Assembly (NCBI RefSeq): GCF_027111255.2
Contig: NZ_CP114285.2
Span: 3,534,001-3,598,000, forward strand
DNA length: 64,000 nucleotides
Reading direction: 5' to 3'
Origin: Flavobacterium flavigenum
Lineage (GTDB): Bacteria; Bacteroidota; Bacteroidia; Flavobacteriales; Flavobacteriaceae
The translations under genes and the position numbers were made by a program. The notes below the pieces were generated by a model that saw only the letters and a program-made list of their open reading frames with translations, was not told the origin of the DNA and made no database searches. Shown piece by piece: positions 16,985 to 24,504 of this stretch. Position 1 is the stretch's first letter. The number at the start of each line of letters is the position of its first letter.

Positions 16985-18991
16985 ATGCAAAAAAATATCA
17001 TGCTTTTTATGATGATTTTGCTTTCCGTTTCTGTGTTTTCACAGGAAGATTTAGAGGAAGTAAAAGTTACCAAAAAGCAAAAATCACTTAAAAAATCCTA
17101 TACGGTTACTGCTAATACAACCGTGATTACAAGCAAGGAATTGCTTAAAGCAGCCTGCTGCAATCTGGCAGAAAGTTTTGAAACGAACCCATCAATCGAT
17201 GTGAATTTTTCTGATGCCTTAACCGGAACCAAACAAATAAAAATGCTGGGTTTAACGAGCCCGTATTTAATGATTACTGAAGAAAACATCCCTTCGGTTC
17301 GTGGTGCTTCCCAAGCTTATGGATTGTCTTTTACACCGGGAACCTGGATTGAAAGTGTTCAGATTACGAAAGGTGCCGGAAGTGTAATTAACGGATACGA
17401 AAGTATTTCGGGGCAAATCAATACGGAACTTTTAAAGCCTCTAAGTGATATTCCGTTTTTTCTGAATGCTTATGGCTCTACTGATGCCCGTTTTGAACTG
17501 AATACCCATTTCAATAAAAAAATATCTGACAAATGGGCGACAAGTTTATTTCTGCACGGAAATACGCGCGTAGCAAAAAATGACATGAACGATGACGGAT
17601 TCTTAGATAATCCGTTAGGCAAACAAATCAATCTTTTGAACCGTTATCAATATTATAATCCGGACAGCGGTTTGGTGAGTTTTATCAATTTCAGGTATAT
17701 GAATGATAAAAAACAAACGGGTGAAGTAGATTTTGATAAAGACACCGATCGTGGAACAATGAATCACTGGGGTTCAGAAATCAATACAGAACGTTTTGAT
17801 GTATCGACAAAAATTGGTTACGTTTTTAAAGATATGCCCTATCAGAGCATTGGTTTTCAAAATGCTTTTAACAGTCATAAACAAGATTCATATTTTGGTT
17901 TAAATCAATACGATATTAAACAGAATAGTTTTTATTCGAATTTGATTTTCAATTCCATAATAAGCAACACAATGAATAAGTTTACAGCTGGTTTGAATTT
18001 TGCCTATGATCAATATCAGGAATTTGTAAATACAACTGATTATAGCCGAATTGATAATTCGGTTGGTGCTTTTTTTGAATACACTTATGATAATACGGAT
18101 AATTTCAGTTTGATTTTGGGCGGAAGGGTTGATAATCATAACCGTTTAGGGTTTTTCGTAACCCCTCGTCTGCATATGCGATACAATCCATGGAAAGACG
18201 GTGTAATTCGTTTTTCTGCCGGAAGAGGAAAACGTTCTGCTAATATTTTTGCAGAGAATCAACAGCTTTTTGCAAGTTCGAGAGCCTTTTCAATCTTAGA
18301 TAATAGTGGAAAAATTTATGGTTTAAATCCTGAAATTGCATGGAATTATGGTGTGAGTTTTTCTCAGAAATTCAAGCTTTTCAATAAAAATGCCGAAGCA
18401 GGTTTTGATATTTACAGAACAGATTTCCAAAATCAGGCAGTTGTCGATTTGATGCAAAGTCCACAAGAGGTTTTGTTTTATAATTTAAAAGGAAACTCAT
18501 TCGCAAATAGTTTGCAGGTAGAATTCAATTATGAGTTAATCCATAACCTGAATTTAAGAACAGCCTACAAATACTATGATATTCAAACCGATTATTTAAG
18601 AGGTACTTTTCAGAGACCATTGCAGGCCAAACATCGTTTTTTAGGAAATCTTGAATATGAAACCCAATTAAATGATGGCAAACAATGGAAGTTTGATTAC
18701 ACCTTTAACTGGTCTGGAAAACAACAATTGCCATACACGGTATCAAATCCTGAAGCTGACCGATTTTCAGAATTTTCACCTTCTTATGCTGTAATGAATG
18801 TTCAGGTTACCAGAGTTTTTTCTCCAGTCTTTGAAGTATATGCAGGAGGGGAGAATATTGGAAATTACAAGCAGCAAAAAGCAATTTTAGGTGCAGAAGA
18901 TCCGTTTGGTGCGAACTTTGATGCTTCAATTGCATACGCGCCAATTTTTGGACAAATGTATTATGCAGGATTACGATTTAAAATAAAATAA
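16985..18991 (+). CDS. TonB-dependent receptor, probably metal-related
   Basis: A 668-residue outer-membrane active transporter. It has a signal peptide ending VSVFSQ, a plug domain at residues ~35-150 (TVTANTTVITSKELLKAACCNLAESFETNPS, then TKQIKMLGLTSPYLMI and VQITKGAGSVINGYESISGQIN), and a ~500-residue beta barrel with alternating aromatic strands ending YYAGLRFKIK. The CCNLAESF segment in the plug is typical of receptors that sit beside HMA proteins. The substrate is not certain; a copper complex or another metal is a reasonable guess. It is flanked by the HYC_CC_PP and HMA genes on the same strand. Confidence 0.88.
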   Translation: MQKNIMLFMMILLSVSVFSQEDLEEVKVTKKQKSLKKSYTVTANTTVITSKELLKAACCNLAESFETNPSIDVNFSDALTGTKQIKMLGLTSPYLMITEENIPSVRGASQAYGLSFTPGTWIESVQITKGAGSVINGYESISGQINTELLKPLSDIPFFLNAYGSTDARFELNTHFNKKISDKWATSLFLHGNTRVAKNDMNDDGFLDNPLGKQINLLNRYQYYNPDSGLVSFINFRYMNDKKQTGEVDFDKDTDRGTMNHWGSEINTERFDVSTKIGYVFKDMPYQSIGFQNAFNSHKQDSYFGLNQYDIKQNSFYSNLIFNSIISNTMNKFTAGLNFAYDQYQEFVNTTDYSRIDNSVGAFFEYTYDNTDNFSLILGGRVDNHNRLGFFVTPRLHMRYNPWKDGVIRFSAGRGKRSANIFAENQQLFASSRAFSILDNSGKIYGLNPEIAWNYGVSFSQKFKLFNKNAEAGFDIYRTDFQNQAVVDLMQSPQEVLFYNLKGNSFANSLQVEFNYELIHNLNLRTAYKYYDIQTDYLRGTFQRPLQAKHRFLGNLEYETQLNDGKQWKFDYTFNWSGKQQLPYTVSNPEADRFSEFSPSYAVMNVQVTRVFSPVFEVYAGGENIGNYKQQKAILGAEDPFGANFDASIAYAPIFGQMYYAGLRFKIK

Positions 18992-19050
18992 GCAAACAAT
19001 GTCAAAAAGCAATGGCAATAACAAATTCAATAACAATAAATAATAAAAAG

Positions 19051-19392
19051 ATGAACAAGATAATTTTAATAGCATTGATAACTTTTTTAGGATTTTCAGC
19101 TCAGGCACAAACTAAAAAAAATAAGAATTTAAAATACACTACAGAAGTTAATGGCAATTGTGAACAGTGTAAAAAACGTATCGAAAAAGCGGCTTTTAGT
19201 GTTCCGGGTGTAAAAACTGCTAATTGGGACATCAGTTCTCACCAGCTAACAGTGATTTTAAACGAAGAAAAATCATCAACAGCTGATTTGAATAAAGCTG
19301 TTGCAAAGGTTGGTCATGATACCAAAGAAGTAAAAGCAACTCAGGCAGATTATGATAATCTGCATTCTTGCTGTAAGTATGAAAGAGAATAA
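19051..19392 (+). CDS. Periplasmic heavy-metal-associated (HMA) domain protein
   Basis: A 113-residue protein with signal peptide MNKIILIALITFLGFSAQAQ and one HMA fold. The metal-binding CxxC is in VNGNCEQCKKRIEKAA, followed by SVPGVKTANWDISSHQLTVIL, as in CopZ/MerP-like proteins. A second Cys pair, HSCCKYERE, is at the C-terminus. The ATG at 19051 is preferred over an in-frame start 13 codons upstream because it gives the signal peptide. It closes the HYC_CC_PP - receptor - HMA group and ends at a strong terminator, so it could hand metal to or from the receptor. Confidence 0.88.
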   Translation: MNKIILIALITFLGFSAQAQTKKNKNLKYTTEVNGNCEQCKKRIEKAAFSVPGVKTANWDISSHQLTVILNEEKSSTADLNKAVAKVGHDTKEVKATQADYDNLHSCCKYERE

Positions 19393-19397
19393 TTAGG

Positions 19398-19431
19398 AAG
19401 CCCGGGTTTTGAAAAAAGCCCGGGCTTTTTT
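19398..19431 (+). terminator. Terminator of the metal-handling group
   Basis: AAGCCCGGG (19398-19406) and CCCGGGCTT (19419-19427) form a perfect GC-rich 9-bp stem followed by TTTTT. Confidence 0.92.
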
Positions 19432-19524
19432 AATAGTTAATTTATCTTTAAAATACCGTATTTTATTGTGGTTAAATTAAATTATTGTTACTTTCACCAA
19501 CTAATAAATGTAACCAAACCTGAT

Positions 19525-20205
19525 ATGAATAATTTCGACTGGACTCAATTAATAAACCCTGAATTTTACATCACATTAAGCATTGGAGGTTTTCAGATTG
19601 GTTTATTTATTGTTTTGTTTATCGTTTTTGCTGAAACAGGACTTTTTGCAGGCTTTTTTCTGCCAGGAGACAGCTTGTTGTTTTTAGCGGGAATTTACAG
19701 TCGGGAATTAATAGAGAATATGGTTTATATTCCTAATGATTTTTTAAACGTCTTTTTACTGGCATTTATGGTAGCAGTAATGGGGGTTTTAGGAAATATG
19801 ACCGGATATTGGTTTGGCGCCAAAAGCGGATATTATTTATTCAAAAAAGAAGATAGTTTTTGGTTTAAAAAGAAATACCTCTTACAATCGAAGGATTTCT
19901 TCGAAAAGTATGGAGGTAAAGCTATTATATATGCAAGATTTCTACCAATTTTCAGGACATTTGCCCCAATTATTGCAGGTATAGTTTCTATGGATAAAAA
20001 GAAATTTATGTTCTATAATATTTTGAGCTCTTTTCTATGGTCTTTTATTCTGATTTTTGCAGGTCATTACTTATACGGAGTATTTTTAAAACAAGGAATC
20101 GATCTGAAACATCATATCGAATATATCATTATAATCATTGTGGTTATATCTACATTCCCTGTTTTGTTGAAACTTTTAAAGAAAAGACCAATTGAGAAAA
20201 TCTAA
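19525..20205 (+). CDS. DedA-family membrane protein
   Basis: A 226-residue polytopic protein of the DedA/VTT family, whose members act as phospholipid flippases or maintain membrane potential. It shows the family motifs ETGLFAGFFLPGDSLLFLAGIY, a G-rich stretch (LGNMTGYWFGAKSGYYLF) and the F-x-x-R block YARFLPIFRTFAPIIAGIVSM. The ATG at 19525 (MNNFDWTQLINPEFY) is used; the frame continues 19 codons upstream without reason to start earlier. It stands alone between two terminator or convergent ends. Confidence 0.9.
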   Translation: MNNFDWTQLINPEFYITLSIGGFQIGLFIVLFIVFAETGLFAGFFLPGDSLLFLAGIYSRELIENMVYIPNDFLNVFLLAFMVAVMGVLGNMTGYWFGAKSGYYLFKKEDSFWFKKKYLLQSKDFFEKYGGKAIIYARFLPIFRTFAPIIAGIVSMDKKKFMFYNILSSFLWSFILIFAGHYLYGVFLKQGIDLKHHIEYIIIIIVVISTFPVLLKLLKKRPIEKI

Positions 20206-20224
20206 TTTTTAATCTATTTAAAAT

Positions 20225-20812
20225 TTAGCTGTTTCCAAAAAGATTAAAAATTGATCTTGCAAAACGCGAATTATTTTTTTCTTCCACAGTTTCATAACAA
20301 GAGAAGCCTAAAATAATTTTAATTCCCGGAGGTATGCTGTTTAAGATGTCTCTTTTTTGTTCATCCAGAAGCAATTTTAAACTTGAAGCTACTTCAGCAT
20401 TATACTTTAAATAAGAAAGGATAAGCAATGTAGAAAAGTTTAAAACTTCACGTGCTGTTTCACTTTTGATGCCAACTTCATTCGAAATCATTTCAGTAAT
20501 TCTGGCTTTTTTGCTGGTGAAAATTTTTTCTAAAAAGTGATTTCCTTCTGATTTATAATTTTCATCCACAGACAAAATTCTCGAAGAAGTAAAATCAACT
20601 TCTTTGTAAAATGTTGATTCTGGTACAAGCTCAGTCATTTCGGCTAAAGCTTTTTCATCAAAATTGTTATAGCATCCCATTAAAACAGTTCCCAGCGACA
20701 CATCGATAGCCTTAATTAGTAAGGCATCATTTTCGAAATAGAATTTGTTAAGTTTTGAGATGACATTAGACGAGATAAAACGGCGTAGTTCAATTTGTAG
20801 ATTTGGGGTCAT
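20225..20812 (-). CDS. Hypothetical protein, possibly DUF937-like
   Basis: A 195-residue soluble protein without signal or membrane segments. The N-terminal half (VISKLNKFYFENDALLIKAIDVSLGTVLMGCYNN) has the pattern of DUF937, a helical domain with a Gly-containing hinge. The middle is helical and ends with a short hydrophobic stretch (IPPGIKIILGFSCYE). I do not recognise it with confidence. It is convergent with the DedA gene (19-nt gap) and has 277 nt of empty AT-rich sequence upstream. Confidence 0.55.
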   Translation of the reverse strand: MTPNLQIELRRFISSNVISKLNKFYFENDALLIKAIDVSLGTVLMGCYNNFDEKALAEMTELVPESTFYKEVDFTSSRILSVDENYKSEGNHFLEKIFTSKKARITEMISNEVGIKSETAREVLNFSTLLILSYLKYNAEVASSLKLLLDEQKRDILNSIPPGIKIILGFSCYETVEEKNNSRFARSIFNLFGNS

Positions 20813-21089
20813 AATTGTTACGGGATTAGTTAATAATTGCTGTCAATAAACCGATTAAATGTGGTATTTTGTCGATTATAGTGATAAAAATATAAAATAA
20901 ATTAACATATCCAAAAAATAAGTTAAATATATTATTTTGACTTTTCTGCAATTTAACTAATAAATTATAGTATTATCAACGAATATCATACTTTGTCATA
21001 ATACCAAGTAGCATTAATTTAGAATAAAAAAAAGATTTTTTATTTGAACGACCATAAAAATAAGAAAATACTTAAGTGTTTATAAGCGA

Positions 21090-21590
21090 TTAAAACAATA
21101 AATTTCTGTTCTGCCAAACTATAGTAAGAAATAATCCCATATAAATAATGCACATTAAAAAATTGATAAAACCGGAGGCTAAAAAACCAATTAGTGAACC
21201 TGTTGCAGCCTTAAATGCTCTTCTATGATCTTTAGAATCGTATAACATTTCACCTATAAATGCCCCTGCAAATGGGCCTATAATTATTCCGAAAGGAATT
21301 GGGGCAAGGATGCCAACTATAAGACCAATATTAGTTCCCCAAATGCCGTATGAGCTGCCGCCAAAACGTTTAGTTCCCTTGGCTGGAATCACATAATCTA
21401 AAATCGTGATAATAATCATGATGATAAAAGTAATTCCTAAAACCCAGTAATTATTTTCAACCGCTTTGGTTAAATACAGTAATAACAAACCAACCCAACA
21501 ACTTGACAGCCCGGGTAAAACAGGCAAAAAACTTCCCATGATTCCTATAGCCATGCAGATAAAACCAAGTAAAACTAATACTAAATCCAT
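21090..21590 (-). CDS. DUF456 family membrane protein
   Basis: A 166-residue protein of five hydrophobic segments. The N-terminus MDLVLVLLGFICMAIGIMGSFLPVLPG and the Gly-rich middle (GTNIGLIVGILAPIPFGIIIGPFAGAFIGE) match DUF456, a small membrane family of unknown role. The frame is open 38 codons upstream, but that part is not hydrophobic and does not fit; ATG 21590 is chosen. No functional partner is evident. Confidence 0.85.
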   Translation of the reverse strand: MDLVLVLLGFICMAIGIMGSFLPVLPGLSSCWVGLLLLYLTKAVENNYWVLGITFIIMIIITILDYVIPAKGTKRFGGSSYGIWGTNIGLIVGILAPIPFGIIIGPFAGAFIGEMLYDSKDHRRAFKAATGSLIGFLASGFINFLMCIIYMGLFLTIVWQNRNLLF

Positions 21591-21760
21591 ACTAAAAACC
21601 GTTGTAAATTTTAATTGTAAATTTATGTCATCTATTGAATCATCATTTATAAAGTAATGAAAAAATAGTTCATAATTTCTCTTTGAAGAATATTTGCAAT
21701 ACAAAGTTTACCAAAAAATAATCGTATTTTTACAATATTAGTCAAATCAACATCAAAATC

Positions 21761-22267
21761 TTGAAACGTTTTTTTCTTTTTTTTGTTTTCATATCTTTAA
21801 ATTCTTGTCAATATTTTGAGAAGCAGATACCTTCTGAAAAAGAATTGCTTCAAAAAGAATTAAAATCAATCAACTGGAAAGTAGTTGATGAATACCCCTC
21901 TGTGCCAGACTGCGAGAAAATCAGCGATAAAAGTCAGCGACAGCAATGTTTTTTCGAAATCATGTCGCAGCTTATTCAGGAAAAACTGGATATAGATACA
22001 CTCTCCATTTTGTATCCCGAATTAGATACCATAGAAGTTAAAGTAACTGTCTTTCCTAATTCGACCCTGGAATTTGAACCACAGTTCCCTAAAGATTCAG
22101 TGACTTATGACACGATAAAAATCGATAGTATTCTCCGCGCACGATTGATAGATTTTCCAAAAGTGAATCCAGCCATTAAACGTGGAATTCCCGTTAAATC
22201 ACAATTTATTTTACCTGTCATTCTTAAGGAAAAGAAAAATAAACTAAATGAGAAGGATTTAAAGTAG
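21761..22267 (+). CDS. Hypothetical lipoprotein with TonB-C-like pattern
   Basis: A 168-residue protein that starts at TTG 21761 (MKRFFLFFVFISLNSCQ) with lipobox LNSC. The body reads WKVVDEYPSVPDCE... QQCFFEIMSQLIQEKLD, two Cys in a spacing reminiscent of the linker of Bacteroidota TonB-family proteins. It then has VKVTVFPNSTLEFEP and AIKRGIPVKSQFILPVIL, which resemble the end of a TonB C-terminal domain. It might be a lipid-anchored TonB-C relative. There is no obvious partner gene. Confidence 0.65.
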   Translation: MKRFFLFFVFISLNSCQYFEKQIPSEKELLQKELKSINWKVVDEYPSVPDCEKISDKSQRQQCFFEIMSQLIQEKLDIDTLSILYPELDTIEVKVTVFPNSTLEFEPQFPKDSVTYDTIKIDSILRARLIDFPKVNPAIKRGIPVKSQFILPVILKEKKNKLNEKDLK

Positions 22268-22362
22268 CTGTTCCTGCTGTCCGTTATATCTTTTTATTTT
22301 TAAAGAAAAAATAAAAAGGATGTCTCTACCATCAGGGCTAGGCAGTAAGATTCAAAAGAAAA

Positions 22363-23466
22363 TTATACTTTAAACCGACGGTTTTTCCATTCATAAGAGC
22401 CAAACAAACTGTATAAAGCTACAGCCGAACTAAAAAAGGGATAAAACAGACTACTCAAAAGCCAACTTTTTAGATGGCCTTTAGTCAAATAAAGACTGGT
22501 GATATAAAGCAAGACAAAATCTATAACAAACTTAAGAAAAGCAAATAAAACAAAAATAGGATACGACCAGATTCCGAAAAGGAGAAATAAAAATCCAATA
22601 ACAAAACTCAAATTTCCAAAGAAAACAATCAATCCCAATAACTTTCCAAACGAACTTTGATACGAGCTTGTCTTTGCCGCCCAGCGTACTCTTTGATAAA
22701 ATAAGGCTTTCCAGGTTTCAGTTGGTTTGGTGGTTATGATAGCTTCTTCACTTTTTAAATAATGAACTTCTTTTGGGAATCTCTTATTTGCTTTTTGTAA
22801 TAAAAAAACATCATCTCCGCTGGCAATTTTATTGTTTCCTTCAAAGCCGTTTAAGCTTTCAAATAATGATTTCGTATACGCAAAATTGGCGCCATTGCAC
22901 ATAAAAGCATAGTCAAGTCCAAAACTTCCAATGGTAGCCCCTTGCAGGCTTGTTAAATCCAATTGCTGGAAATGATCTAAAAATGATTTTTTGCAATCAT
23001 ACCTAACTGCCCCTGCGAGCATCGAGATTTTATTTTCCTGAATATAATTGTCGAATGATAAAAGCCAGTTTTCAGGAACAATACAATCGGCATCGGTGGT
23101 AATAACCCATTCGGTTTTTACATGTTGCATTGCACTGGTAATCGCGTCTTTTTTAGGGGAATTTGAAACCCGAATGTTGTCAATTATCGAAATTTGGAAT
23201 TTGGAATTTAAAACTTGAAATTTATCTGTTGAATTATCATCAACCAAAATCACTTCAAATAAATCAAGTGGGTAATTTAATTTCGAAAAGCTTTCTAAAA
23301 GTAGCGGCAAATTTTCTGTTTCATTGCGAAACGGAACTATAATCGTAAAACTTGTTTTAGGTTCTAAATCTGATCTTTGATATTTTTTGACTTTGAAAAA
23401 GCCATAAATCAGCAAGCCGATTGTTATAACATAAATTTTTAATATGACGAACAATATCAGACTCAT
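22363..23466 (-). CDS. Family 2 glycosyltransferase, membrane-bound
   Basis: A 367-residue GT2-type enzyme with one N-terminal membrane segment, a GT-A catalytic domain (residues ~36-260) and three C-terminal membrane segments. The motifs are FTIIVPFRNE, EVILVDDNSTD, the metal-binding TTDADCIVPENW, ASGDDVFLLQK, and the Q-x-x-R-W block FYQRVRWAAK. Between VDDNSTD and SPKKDAI it carries KFQVLNSKFQIS, which is encoded by a dispersed DNA repeat. Its ATG overlaps the end of the upstream flippase-like gene by 4 bp, so the two work together, probably on a polyprenyl- or lipid-linked glycan. Confidence 0.9.
   Translation of the reverse strand: MSLILFVILKIYVITIGLLIYGFFKVKKYQRSDLEPKTSFTIIVPFRNETENLPLLLESFSKLNYPLDLFEVILVDDNSTDKFQVLNSKFQISIIDNIRVSNSPKKDAITSAMQHVKTEWVITTDADCIVPENWLLSFDNYIQENKISMLAGAVRYDCKKSFLDHFQQLDLTSLQGATIGSFGLDYAFMCNGANFAYTKSLFESLNGFEGNNKIASGDDVFLLQKANKRFPKEVHYLKSEEAIITTKPTETWKALFYQRVRWAAKTSSYQSSFGKLLGLIVFFGNLSFVIGFLFLLFGIWSYPIFVLFAFLKFVIDFVLLYITSLYLTKGHLKSWLLSSLFYPFFSSAVALYSLFGSYEWKNRRFKV
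23190..23224. repeat. Dispersed repeat inside the glycosyltransferase gene
   Basis: On the minus strand this segment contains AAATTCCAAATTCCAA, also found in the intergenic hairpin at 6380-6395. It is flanked by TTTCAAG and TTTAAA words seen in the intergenic repeats at 44.65 and 55.28 kb. It is in frame and adds about 12 residues to the protein. Confidence 0.65.
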
Positions 23467-24407
23467 GCAGCAGTTTTTGTTTTAAAATTCAAAACATAAT
23501 AACTTCCTAAAACTACAGGAAGAACTACATTTAAAAACCACATTAAAGTGCTGATGAAAACCACAATCCATTCGTTTACGCCTAAAATTCCAAAGAAATA
23601 AATCGCAACGCTGCCTTTTACCGCAAAATCCAAAAACTGAAATGTGGGTAATGAAGAAGCCAAAAAATAGACAGAAGTAATAGCGGCCATTAAAGTTAAA
23701 TAAGGTAAATGAACTTCAAAAGCGAGAAACAAAAAGTAATATTGGTGCGAGAAAACCAAATAACGGCAAATGCCTAAAAATATATTTTTCTGATGAACTG
23801 GTTTAGGGATTTCATTGATTTTATGAATCAGTTTTTCAATTGAAAATCCTTTTACTTTTATCTTTTTTATTGAAAATAACAGAATCAGAATCAATACAAA
23901 TCCGCCAAATAAAATCAATACTGATTTTGTGGTAATGACATCGTAAAGTGCATTGAAATATAACAAACCGAAAATGCCAAAAATGATGGTCAAAATCATC
24001 TGGATCCCGTTACAGATTAAGTTCAGGAACACCACTTTTTTAGCTTCCGCTTTAGGATAATACAAAGCTTTTCCGGCGTATTCCCCAACTCCGTTTGGAG
24101 TGAAAATGCCGGCGGTTAAGGCAGCTAAAACCTGTTTTGTTGCTTCTCCTAAAGATATCGGATATATGACTCTGGCTAAATTCTGCCATTTTAAAATTTC
24201 AAAAAAGCGATTCAGCACGCTCAACAGCAAGATAAATCCAACTCCTAAAACCGACTGATTTTTTCGGAACAATACAATGAACTTCTGCCAGTCGAGTTTA
24301 TTATTGTTCGCCAGCTGGTCGTAAATAAAATAAAATGCGCCGCCAACAATCAAAAGTTTGGCCAGAAGAACAAGGAATTGCTTAGCTTTGTTAGGAATTG
24401 AAATCAT
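23463..24407 (-). CDS. Lysylphosphatidylglycerol synthase TM-region-like protein
   Basis: A 314-residue polytopic protein with about eight membrane segments, of the UPF0104/AglD-like family related to the flippase half of MprF. It shows the family features RFFEILKWQNLARVI, LAALTAGIFTPNGVGEYAGKAL and SSLPTFQFLDFAVKGSVA. The soluble MprF synthase domain is absent. It overlaps the downstream GT2 gene by 4 bp (ATGA), so a lipid-linked sugar transfer pathway is a fair inference. Confidence 0.85.
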   Translation of the reverse strand: MISIPNKAKQFLVLLAKLLIVGGAFYFIYDQLANNNKLDWQKFIVLFRKNQSVLGVGFILLLSVLNRFFEILKWQNLARVIYPISLGEATKQVLAALTAGIFTPNGVGEYAGKALYYPKAEAKKVVFLNLICNGIQMILTIIFGIFGLLYFNALYDVITTKSVLILFGGFVLILILLFSIKKIKVKGFSIEKLIHKINEIPKPVHQKNIFLGICRYLVFSHQYYFLFLAFEVHLPYLTLMAAITSVYFLASSLPTFQFLDFAVKGSVAIYFFGILGVNEWIVVFISTLMWFLNVVLPVVLGSYYVLNFKTKTAA

Positions 24408-24504
24408 GCCGCAAAAGTAGTCAATTTGAGAATGAGATAATGTGGCAATTAGTAAATTAGAAAATGATTTATTCGAGATTCAGATAACTTGAAACAAAAT
24501 AAAC

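Noticed and set aside
20813-21089. Search for a gene or RNA in the 277-nt gap before the DUF937-like gene
   Set aside because: Only AT-rich sequence with stops in every frame and no convincing hairpin or promoter.
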